This document shows, in pieces, positions 55,142 to 64,000 of a stretch of 64,000 nt of DNA. Under the pieces are notes generated by a model, which saw nothing but the letters and a program-made list of their open reading frames with translations, was not told the DNA's origin and did not search any database. The translations under genes and the position numbers were made by a program. The DNA is from Verticillium longisporum (Eukaryota > Ascomycota > Sordariomycetes > Glomerellales > Plectosphaerellaceae), in the NCBI GenBank assembly GCA_019188255.1, contig JAETXT010000009.1:1-64000 (forward strand). Reading direction: 5' to 3'. How positions within the stretch are numbered: position 1 is the first letter of the stretch; each line of letters begins with the position of its first letter.

Positions 55142-56308
55142 ATGGCGTCAGTCCAGGAACCATGCAAGCTCCTCCGCAAATGCCGCGATGTAATGGCCAG
55201 GCCGCAGAAGACATACCCGCCCATCTCATCAATCCCCCGAACGCCAGAGGCTCGGTTACATGCCCCGCCGTCGACAGCCACCTCCGTCCTCTACCTCGCC
55301 TATGGCTCCAATCTCTGTGCCGAAACCTTTCTTGGTGTCCGCGGCGTCAGGCCCATATCTCAGATTAACGTGTCGGCCCCGACCCTTGATCTTGTGTTCG
55401 ACCTCCCCGGCGTTCCATACCTCGAACCTTGCTTCGCCAACAGCGCCCTTCGCAAGGTTCCCAAACTACCGGATCCGACAAACCCGCCCAAGGTACCACC
55501 CATCCACCCGCCCTGGTTCGCCGCAGCCGAGGAAAGCGATCAACATGAAGAGAACGGGGTCGCGGTTGGACCATCACAAGATGCGCGTTGGACCAAGGGT
55601 ATAGTGGGCGTCGTCTACGAAGTGACACCCGAAGACTACGGCACCATTCTTGCGACCGAAGGCGGCGGGTCCAGCTATGCCGATATTCTCATCCCGTGCT
55701 TCGCGCTGCCGCCTCGCATATCGGTACCTGAGAAGCCACCCATCGATCTACCGAAGCCTTTCTTCGCCCATACGCTCTTCGCACCATCTATCCCCGAAGA
55801 GGGCGATGGCAACGAAGGCGATGGTCCCAAGAAACCAGACGATCCACGAAAGAAGTGGTATTGGCGTTTCATCCGCAGGCCTCGCCGGGACGACCCCGCG
55901 TATTCGCAGGCCTCTGCGCGCTACCTCAAGCTCATCACCGATGGTGCGCGGGAGCATGAACTTCCAGACGACTATCAACGGTACCTGAGCAACCTGCAAG
56001 CGTACACGATTACGACGTGGAAGCAATCAGTCGGCAGACTTATTCTTCTGTTTACCATGCTGCCCTTTTTCTTCATTGTCATGTTTGGCTCGCGGTTGCT
56101 AGCCGACAAGCAAGGACGCGTTCCGCTCTGGCTCGCCGGAACAATGGCCGTGGTACAGAACATGACATGGATGTTCTATGATGCTGTTCTGAAGCCCATA
56201 TTCGGTGACGGTGAGAGGACGCAGGATAAGAAGGGCCACGGCTCGAGAGGATGGTGGAGGAGGCGGGAATGCGGGATTGACGAGGAAACAACTCGTCTGC
56301 TGGATTGA
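55142..56308 (+). CDS. Gamma-glutamylcyclotransferase-like protein with C-terminal membrane spans
   Basis: Intronless, 388 residues from ATG 55142 (AACCATGGC context). A GGCT/AIG2-like fold begins with LYLAYGSNLCAETFLGVRG, the substrate-loop signature YGSNL, and continues through KGIVGVVYEVTPEDYGTILA with a long insertion. Near the C-terminus a hydrophobic helix (LILLFTMLPFFFIVMFGSRL) and a second one (VPLWLAGTMAVVQNMTWMF) would anchor it in a membrane, followed by a basic tail. Family members form 5-oxoproline from gamma-glutamyl compounds; the membrane anchor and long insertion make the substrate uncertain. ATG 54851 would add 97 residues. Confidence 0.82.
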   Translation: MASVQEPCKLLRKCRDVMARPQKTYPPISSIPRTPEARLHAPPSTATSVLYLAYGSNLCAETFLGVRGVRPISQINVSAPTLDLVFDLPGVPYLEPCFANSALRKVPKLPDPTNPPKVPPIHPPWFAAAEESDQHEENGVAVGPSQDARWTKGIVGVVYEVTPEDYGTILATEGGGSSYADILIPCFALPPRISVPEKPPIDLPKPFFAHTLFAPSIPEEGDGNEGDGPKKPDDPRKKWYWRFIRRPRRDDPAYSQASARYLKLITDGAREHELPDDYQRYLSNLQAYTITTWKQSVGRLILLFTMLPFFFIVMFGSRLLADKQGRVPLWLAGTMAVVQNMTWMFYDAVLKPIFGDGERTQDKKGHGSRGWWRRRECGIDEETTRLLD

Positions 56309-56911
56309 TCCTCGTCAATATGCGGGGTCATGTGTTCAGCAGCGTTGGGTATGAAGATTTAACTCCACCAGATTGTTTAGCAAGCCTAACGATGCGATTT
56401 TACCTATAACCACTCTACACATGTGCCACAACTTGCGCTTGACATGTTTGGCGACATGTAATGTCCCCGTCTTCCAAGGGGCAGGCGATTGCAATAAGAC
56501 CGCCGCATGTCAGTACCGGCGCAGCCATTGTTCCAGGGTAGCGTTATAGAGGGCAATCGCGGTGGTCAAGGCCGAGCCGTCCTTCCCCGCATTGCTGTCT
56601 AGGGTCCCGACAACCAGGCAACTCAGACGAAGCTAATGATTCAGGATTCTGCAGCGCGCAGTCATTGCGCAGGGTGTGTTCGCATCTTCGTCCTCAAGGT
56701 GCACATGGGGCTGGTCGGGCCAGCATTTCCACCCTACCTACCAGCTTACCTACCTACTCAGCGCGAAGATGGTGATTCAGTGCCAATACATAAGGGCGAC
56801 CTGAGCCAACCCAACGCGACTGCATGATGATTTCTCGTCAACTTCCTGTGCTCCTGTCGGTCCACAGATACTTTTCCTCTGCTCTTCGGATACTCTTTGC
56901 AAATCGTCCAT
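56309..56911. other. Intergenic region
   Basis: About 600 bp; a CCTACCTACC/TACCTACCTAC microsatellite-like stretch occurs at about 56734-56757. No gene seen. Confidence 0.45.
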
Positions 56912-57378
56912 ATGCCTCTCGAGAAGCTCGTCCGCATAACGACCCTAATACCCCGTAAGAAGGGCTTATCTAAGGATGTTTTCTACAAGCACTGGACGGA
57001 GGTGCATGCCCCTCTTTGTACAGACTTTATGCTGCGACATGGTGTTGTTGAGTATCGACAAGTATGTCCCAAATCTAACCCTGAGAAGCAAGCCCCTGAC
57101 CAACATCAAAGTATCACACCACCGACGAAGCCAAGGCGCTCGGCGAGGTCATGGCGAAGGCTGCTGGTCGCCCGATGCTGGAATACGACGGCATGAGTGA
57201 TGCATATGTCAAGGATTTCAAGACATTCGAGGATGCTTTTCGGGACCCTGAGTATTTACAGAAGATCCGACCAGACGAGCTTGCTTTCATCGATGTCGAA
57301 AACCTGCAGATGACCATTGGCTACGATTGGCTTGTTGTTGAGAACGGCAAGAAGTTGATGGGACGTTCAACAATATAG
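56912..57378 (+). CDS. EthD-domain protein
   Basis: Two exons (56912-57061, 57112-57378; 50-nt intron) encode 138 residues. The sequence follows the EthD/dimeric alpha-beta barrel pattern: VRITTLIPRKKGLSKDVFYK with HWTEVHAPLC, GVVEYRQYHTTDEAK, and the C-terminal FIDVENLQMTIGYDW. EthD proteins are small stand-alone enzymes or accessory proteins in degradation and polyketide pathways (dehydratase or cyclase-like roles). Nothing beside it indicates a pathway. ATG 56912 fits the family start. Confidence 0.88.
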
Positions 57379-59779
57379 TAATGTGAGCTCCATCTGATTA
57401 TTGGTACAACAGTTTCTTCTGGGTGTTTGAGGGAACTTTTGCCGGCTGCCACTCCGTGTTGCTCATTGGAAAAGGCACTCTCTCATCACATGTGAGGTAT
57501 CTCGCCTCTCACTTCGCTCTTCCCCTCATGGACGGCTGTCAAACCTTTAGCACCAACTTTCAGCCTCTCAACGTGAAGGGAGGGTTCGTTGGCAACTGAA
57601 ACCCACGCGGGACTCCAGCTAGTGCCATGACAGAAGACTCGTCTATTCTTGAAGCAGAGAGCAAGACACTGGCGCCGGAAGTACCAATGATCTACGTTTC
57701 CTCCACGAGTTTTGTTGCTTGTCACAGTCAATCGGGCACCTCGGGGCCTTCCCGTTTCTCCGGCGGTCATGTCCTCCGCGCAACATCTGTATGTGTCAGT
57801 CTGATCGCCTTATGTTGCCTCGGAGAAGAGTCGAAGCTACAATGATGGGCAGTGGCGCACTGAACAGCCGCAAGCCAGAGTTGGACCGCCACTATATTGT
57901 GGCTGAACAGCCGTGGCGTGATCGGGATTGAGAATACATATTCTGGGCTTGTTTCCCTCGTGGCACATGCAATGGATCACATGATGTACGACGTGGGTTC
58001 CGTCTCGTGACAGTACGATACCATTCAGTCGCTATTCGGAGCTTACCTTGACTTGTAACAGCTGGAGGTGGCGATGTATGATGCCTCATTTAGATTCTCT
58101 TTGTTGCCCCCCTTAACTGAACTCGAGGGACACAGCCGAGGTTCGGTGTCTCCGACTGTCCAGAGAAATTCAGGGGCTCTAGCGTATGTCGCAGGTTGCA
58201 AGAGGCTCGGCTTTCGTTGCTTTGACGTTGTGGTAGGAAACGATCCTCATCGTCACTGCCGAATTTCGGCCCAGAAGACTTGTAGAAAGGCGCAGCCGAT
58301 CCAAATAATGCGGGACTTCATAAACAGTCGTACCGAACCCGTACCACAACAGGCGTTAGTAGCTGGGTCAACTGTGACTTCGTCGGGGTTTAAGTGAGCC
58401 ACCCGCGAAGACAGACGCCTCAATGAAGAGGCTTCGCAGCGTCCGTTGGACCAACCACGAAGTGTTCGGTTATGCAGCCACGCATTTGAATCCCTAGATT
58501 TACGCGCGTGTGACTGTGAGCATCGTCCGGCGAGGCATTCTATCTCTTAGACGTCATGTGTAATCTCAAGTATTTTCGTTCGATGATACCACGACATCAA
58601 CCTACAAGCATCAAAAAGTGCCTTGGCTGCTTACTGAAATCTCCAGAATTCATCGCTGCAGCAACCCGACCTCGGCAACAAGATTCTGCTGGTTCCCGAA
58701 CTTCCTGCGTTGGCGTCGCACAACCGCCGTCTCCTTGATAGAAGCACTGCCCGCTTGCACCAAGGCACGAGTAAAAGGGGGAGGAAATGCTTTGGCTGAC
58801 AGGGACGCATGGAAATAAACTAAGCCAATGGAATCACCTGGATTCACCTGCCATCATTCTCTGCCATAGGTGCGTTTCACTCAAAAGGTCAGGCTAGGTG
58901 ACACTGACAGACCGGCGGCGTCCAATACATTGAACTGCCATGCGGAACCACAAACAAGCCCCCAGAAACCACAATGGTGAGGATGAGTCGGCTCCTTCTG
59001 CTTTTCCTTTCTGACCTGGTGCCGAGGCTTGGAAATGTCGGGTAGGTCAAGCTCCCGGCATGGGAAGGTTCGAACACGAGCTTCGAGACAGCAAAGGGGC
59101 TCCGTAGTACAAGTCCTCTGTTGACTTGTTCCAACGCATGGCAGCTAATTCTTCCAGAAAGTTCCTGTGTAACCAATCGTCAGTACAAGTCTTCAAGTTC
59201 CTGTTAGCGGTCACCGAGGAGCAAGGACCGGAGGACTGTGAAATCTTTTCTCCCGAAAGGAATGCATCCATGCCTCTGACACGAACTAAACCATATGAAA
59301 GGTGACCTCAGAAACGCCAAGAGGCAATCCTGTTGATGCAGATGGATATCACGTTGCACACGACAACAACTCCATCTTGGGGGCTGATCGCAGTTTCCGA
59401 GCCGCAGTCCTGACTGTGCCTGTTGTTTGGTCGACACAACGGCGAGAAGTCTCGACGTCGCTCGAGGCTAGGACGCTGAACCTTCGTGGAGCCTGAGTAC
59501 TGATGCAGCGAGGAGGTCTACCTTGTACTGGAAGTGATGGTGGCTTTCACTAGAGCCATGGATGCGAGAAAGGGAGCAACGACTCCAGAACAGTCTAGAG
59601 AGATGCAAAGATATAAAACCACACGATTCCATGCGTCTTGAAGATATGAAGGCTCGAGAACACATCAAAACCAGACATCATAGTCATTAGCTGTGAAAAC
59701 AATTATCTTTCGGTCTCTTTTATAAGCCCATCTCTTTTCAGAAGTCCCAACACTACCAGTTGTCCTCGGGTACCAAAAA
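57379..59779. other. Long intergenic region without a recognisable gene
   Basis: About 2.4 kb. Short frames on both strands show no domain, no consistent splicing and no repeat structure. It may hold a long non-coding transcript or decayed gene that I cannot identify. Confidence 0.45.
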
Positions 59780-60192
59780 ATGGCTAAGACAAGTTCAGCC
59801 AACGTCAAGATGACGAAGTCAAGCAGTGCGTCCCGTTGATGTTATAATCATCTATCTTTCTTGCATTCATGCTGACTTCGCCAGGCTCATCGATCGCGAA
59901 GACGTCGTCCTCTAGCAAAAGACTGTCAGTGGATCGCCCCTGGCAGTCGGAACAAGACCCGGGACACAGTTACCAGACATCCACCCGAGGCAGCGGTACG
60001 TCCGAGCCTTTTACCCGCTGGCTTGACGAGCCTGCCGGGCTTGGCCCGTACAATGATATCGCGGAGGTGGCCGAGGGTGGCGGCGCGTATACTACGTCGT
60101 CTGGAGGGCACCAATCGAGCGGAGTGGCAGCCACGTGCAAGACGAAGCATGGCCAGTCCAAGGAACACAAGAAGAAGCACCATGGAAAGTGA
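59780..60192 (+). CDS. Small Ser/Lys/His-rich protein, unknown
   Basis: Exons 59780-59825 and 59885-60192 (59-nt intron, GTGCGT...GCTGACTTCGCCAG) join to 117 residues. The sequence is polar: Ser/Lys-rich start (MAKTSSANVKMTKSSSSIAK), a middle part with FTRWLDEPAGLGPYND, a Gly-rich segment, and a basic tail HGQSKEHKKKHHGK. No signal peptide, domain or membrane segment. The clean splice sites and the in-frame join support a real gene, but the function is unknown. Confidence 0.65.
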
Positions 60193-60423
60193 AGCAAGAA
60201 ATGAAGCAGCCAGTAGCTAGACCGTGTCATTTTCTTTCATGTTCCTTCACTCTTGTCTTAACTCTAGGAGGATAGTCAAAATACATGTCTGGTTATTCCC
60301 CTTGGCTTGAAATAGAACATGAGCAGTAACCAGGAACCAAAACAACAACCGTCACCGAGTTGAATGAAAGATGCCGGAAGATGGTCATTCTTGGATGTCA
60401 GAGGAACAAAAATCAAAAGGTTG

Positions 60424-60507
60424 GGGCGTCACCGGGGATTGAACCCGGGACCTCTTGCAATTTTGAGATATCCCAAAGCAAGAATCATACCTCTAGACCA
60501 TGACGCC
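60424..60507 (-). tRNA. tRNA-Pro (UGG) with intron
   Basis: Minus-strand cloverleaf of 84 nt with acceptor stem GGCGTCA/TGACGCC, D arm TGGTCTAGAGGTATGA, anticodon stem CTTGC/GCAAG, loop with anticodon TGG, T arm CCGGGTTCAATCCCCGG. A roughly 12-nt intron (ATATCTCAAAAT) follows position 37, the standard site for eukaryotic tRNA introns; removing it leaves 72 nt. Confidence 0.95.
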
Positions 60508-62971
60508 GATCAGCTGATGAATTGCGGGCAATTCTGGAAGCCTATCAGTATTGGAAACAGCTCTGACCTGTTTGCGTCGGTCCGTGCTCGTGCTTCGTAC
60601 CAGCCACCGCAACTTGGCCACAAGCGGCCGACGCTGCCTCGCTGGGCCTTCTCTTGTGATCGTGAGACAGGTCTTGGGCCCCGCTGGGATTGCATGCGTG
60701 ACAAAGCCCAATTTTAGAGAGAGTGGGGTGTCATGCCATCAATCTCGTGCACGGCACTCCCCGGTGGTTTCTCGCGCGCCATTGAACTGAAGGTTGTTTG
60801 AGCCTGAATGTTCGACCGCGGCTACCGGGCCACATCCCATGTCAGTCGTATTCACCTACCCAAGCATTGCAGGGAGGCTTGCTGCCAAGGAGGAGCCACA
60901 AACGGACTCAGCCTTGGCTCACAGGAGACCAAAGACGGGCCTTAAGTCCAATCGGTGCCAATTGGCTTTATGTGAGCAGCGGCCCTACCTAATCAGGTAC
61001 TGTACCTTGGGTAGGTAGGTAGGTACCTTAATGCAACTAAACCTCCAACCACCACTGCCATGAATCATGAAGCAGATGTATGTGTGTGTGTGTGTGTGCC
61101 TCGCCGTCCTAGCTTGCTTTTCGTCTTGGAAAAATGCGGTGCGCTGCGGAAGGCCATGCGCGCCCAAAGATGAGACCGGACGAAGTAGTGGCTGTGACTG
61201 GCAGGAGCCCGAAACCTTGGGGGGTCGTGTGTCGTGTAGGAACTTTGTCCGCTGGAGCGGCACTTTACTGGTAGGCAGCGTTTGCAGGTGTGACAGAGGA
61301 GGCTATGCTCGACGTGACGTCAAGCACTTTGTCTGGCTTTCTTGGCAGAGTGCCTTTTCTTTACACCCAGATTGTTTTACGAGGCGGAGGGAGCGAGACA
61401 CACGTACATCGACACACGCATATACATACACCATAAGCTGACACGAAGATGGTCGTCGAGCAGTCTGCTTGTTTTGTCCCCTATTGTCAATACGGGGACA
61501 GGACAAGTCACGGAGGAGAACGCGAATCAATATTCCACATGCAGCATGTGGGCCCGCCTCCACGGACAGAATGGCAAAGTCAGCTCAGCATCGTGTCAGG
61601 CAGGTACCCTACGGCGCCTTTTGGACAGACAAGCAGACAAGGGGTGATTTTCGGTAGGTACATGGTACGCAAAGCAGGTGCTTTCTTGTCATGTTCCCCA
61701 CTCTTCAGGTCGTCGTCAACAGACATGGGGGGGAGGGAAGGGGGGAGGAGGGCCCTCTTGGCTGGGATGGCAGCGCAGCCTGGCGGACCAGTGCTGGCTC
61801 GGCGGGTAGCGAGGCGCGTGCGCTAATACAGATGCAGGAAGAAGCCGGTGGAGCCGAACACATATACCAGCGCACCAGCCACCCAATGGGCGAATCATGG
61901 AGCACAGAATGGTGGGAGCCTGGCAGGGCTTCTGGGTTGGCAGTTCGCAGGAGACTGGGAAAAAGAGCTCAGGGGCCTGGCCCAGGCCAAGGCTCGCCAA
62001 GGATGTACGGCCAGGATGGCTGGGCTTGAGAGCAGAGACCTGGCTGGGGTGTCCTCCGCTCTCATCCGGACCGTCAAGCAGCTGGCAGCAGCGAACGGAA
62101 TGCAGTCCACACACCCGTCATTTGCAAGGTGTGTGCTGCTGACTCGTCCCCCCTTCTCACCCCCCAGCGTCTCCATTTCCGTCTCTTCCACTGGTGTCCC
62201 AGAGGTCCTCGATCTCTAGATCTCGTGGCCCCCTCTTCCTTCCCTTCTCCTCCGCAATCCCGCCCATCAGCCAGACGACGCAACACAGGTTCCCACGACA
62301 TCGGCACAATACACTCGCTTTTGCCGATTAAGAGGAGGATACTTCCTGGACAACACTCGACGCTACGACGTTGAGATCCCGATCACCCAGCCCACGCCTC
62401 GCTCGCTCCCAGTCATCTGACGTTCCATCGGGCGGAAGTCCCCTGAAGTACAGGCCCTGAATACGGACACACGGCATACGAGCTGGCAATATCCGAGTCA
62501 TAACCCAACCACAACCTGCCTGGAGAGAGAATCTGTCCGATTTGCCTCACGACCCCCTTTGCCGACATCGTCTTCTCCGTCGCTCTCCTGTCGACGTTGT
62601 CCTCGCTTTCGACATCGAAAACGCCCGAGCGAGCGTGACCGTCGTCGACTCCTCATTCCAGTCCCATCGCCGACTGTTCCCTCGAACCGTATCACAGCAT
62701 CTGCTGCCGCCATCTCCGACCGAGCCCCCCATTGCCCCCGCGCCCTGGCCTACCGCTATAGCCGTCTGTCGCGACCATTTGGCGTCGTACCATCTTCACT
62801 GCGTTCCGTTCTGCTCGATCAGAGCATCGAATACACTCGACCTCGCGTCACAAGATTGCCAGCACCACCAGCCGAGCCGGACTTTTCGGTACTTGGACGT
62901 CGCGTCGATCTCATTCTCTGTTTGATCTACCTTGTCTTTGTACTTTGTTCCTGTAGCATATCACCTTCACA
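60508..62971. other. Long intergenic region and leader of the last gene
   Basis: About 2.5 kb with no supported gene. Contains a GTAGGTAGGTAGGTACC stretch (61012-61027), a short TG repeat (61079-61098), and from about 62200 a C/T-rich tract that is probably the promoter and 5' leader of the Cys-rich membrane-protein gene. Confidence 0.5.
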
Positions 62972-63812
62972 ATGGGTAAGTAGAGAAGGTCTTGCTCCAT
63001 GTCGCTGTCGTGTGGCGTACTAACAGATCCCCAGCTCAAGTAGCTCCCCCTTCAACGACTATCATCCCCTTCGCGAACCTGCCCGCCTGTGCGCTCAACT
63101 GCGGTGTTCTCTACGATGCGAACGGCGGCTGTGTGCCCCCAGCATCCGGCAACAGTGTCGACAACAACTGTTTCTGTGACTTTGCTCCCCTTCAGCCCTT
63201 CAAACAGGGCTCCGTGTCAGGCCCTTGCGACGCGGCTGGCTGCGCTGCGGCCGACCTGACGAGCATTCAATCATGGTACACCAGCTATTGTACCGCCGCG
63301 CTCGGTGACTCTCAGCCCACCGTCACTACGCCCACGGGCACCGGCACCGGCACGTCCGCGTCCTCAACACCTACAGGTGGCAGCAGCGCGGGCAGCTCGG
63401 GTTCCAGCTCAAGTTCCAGCTCAAGTGGCGGCGGCGGCGATTGGTGAGCATTGCTACGTTCTTGTCCGATATGTGCATTCAGGCTGACGTGTATGTCTAC
63501 AGGATCTCCAACCACTGGCGCTGGGTCATCGCTATTGTCATTCTCATCGTTGGTATCGCTGGTATCTGGATCGGCGCCTGCATCTGGCGCCGTCGTTACC
63601 TCAAGCGCAAGGACCGCTCCAACCAGTTCGGCAAGCACACTTCGGCCACGGCCTTCCCAGCCCACGGCGGCTCCAGCGCTCACGTCCCCGGTCCCGGTGC
63701 CACCGAAGCCCAGAGCGGCCCCGGCATGTTCATGCCCAGCGCGGCGCCAGGGCCCTATGAGGAGAAGCCCAAGAAGGAGAAGAAGAAGTGGATTGTCAAC
63801 CAAAGGACATGA
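62972..63812 (+). CDS. Cys-rich single-pass membrane protein
   Basis: Exons 62972-62975, 63035-63443 and 63503-63812 encode 240 residues. Exon 1 is just ATGG; the intron has GTAAGT, branch TACTAAC and CCAG. The mature order is a short Pro/Thr N-terminus, a Cys-rich domain (LPACALNCGVLYDANGGC, NNCFCDF, SGPCDAAGCAAADL, WYTSYC; CFEM-like spacing but not a clean match), a Thr/Gly and Ser-rich stalk, one membrane span (WVIAIVILIVGIAGIWIGAC), and a basic cytosolic tail (RRRYLKRKDR ... KPKKEKKKW). There is no cleavable signal peptide. A wall-stress sensor or adhesion-like surface protein is plausible. Confidence 0.85.
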
Positions 63813-64000
63813 CGAGTCGACCGAGTGCGAAGAGCTTTTTCTTGTTTTGGACAATCCATTGACAATTAACACATAACATCACATAAAAACATGCAAAGAA
63901 CGACCTAACACGGCCGGCTCACGAGATGGCGTTTTCACGGGAAAGGCGAACGGAGGCAAAACGGGGAGAAATCGCGTGCGCATCAGCGACCAACTATCCC

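Noticed and set aside
61705..62219. Several overlapping 60-130 residue frames on both strands
   Set aside because: They arise from GC-rich sequence, contradict one another, and show no known motif or splice pattern.

Overview
The window is the end of a chromosome from a filamentous ascomycete (Pezizomycotina, most likely Sordariomycetes). It opens with about 18 copies of the CCCTAA telomere repeat. Genes carry many 44-71 nt introns with GT...AG ends and TACTAAC/CTGAC-like branch sites. Strongly AT-rich, C-to-T-decayed blocks, as left by RIP, alternate with GC-balanced gene-dense sequence. A cell-wall glucanase (GH81), a pectate lyase (PL3) and secreted or membrane Cys-rich proteins suit a plant-associated or saprotrophic fungus. 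The species cannot be fixed from the sequence.

Layout. 1-3.8 kb: telomere, AT-rich subtelomeric repeat, a pogo/Fot-type transposon cut off at its 3' end, and a 2.1-kb AT-rich block with a large inverted repeat. 3.8-8 kb: two divergent decayed genes, a Zn2Cys6 regulator with a frameshift and a secreted beta-lactamase-like gene with several disruptions. 8.3-13.2 kb: a possible small metabolic cluster made of a Zn2Cys6 regulator, an NAD(P)-binding NmrA/SDR-like protein and an FAD monooxygenase. The last two are divergent across a promoter with five CGGACAAT-type sites. 16-33 kb: secreted and metabolic genes (GH81 glucanase, sulfite oxidase-type molybdoenzyme, KDG/DHDPS-type aldolase, a GPI-type small protein, an Apple/PAN-like membrane protein, an unrecognised protein with five four-Cys modules, PL3 pectate lyase). 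33-42 kb: SET-domain protein with a signal peptide, divergent PIP kinase, RRM-like protein, chromodomain protein. 42-43 kb: a 625-bp MITE-like element with ~110-bp terminal inverted repeats inside an AT-rich island. 43-64 kb: housekeeping genes (Pam17, Uba4, Slx9, NEDP1-type deneddylase), two tRNA genes (Gly-GCC, Pro-UGG with intron), a large disordered protein, a GGCT-like membrane protein, an EthD protein, a small Ser/His/Lys protein and a Cys-rich single-pass membrane protein.

The gradient from decayed and mobile sequence at the telomere to conserved housekeeping genes inward is clear. Gene models were built by hand from reading frames and splice sites; wherever exons are listed, the joined reading frame was checked to be a multiple of three. 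The most distinctive observations are the tandem four-Cys-module protein (period 92-95 residues), the five-site CGGACAAT operator candidate, the inverted-repeat elements, and two genes whose start codon is separated from the rest of the coding sequence by an intron.
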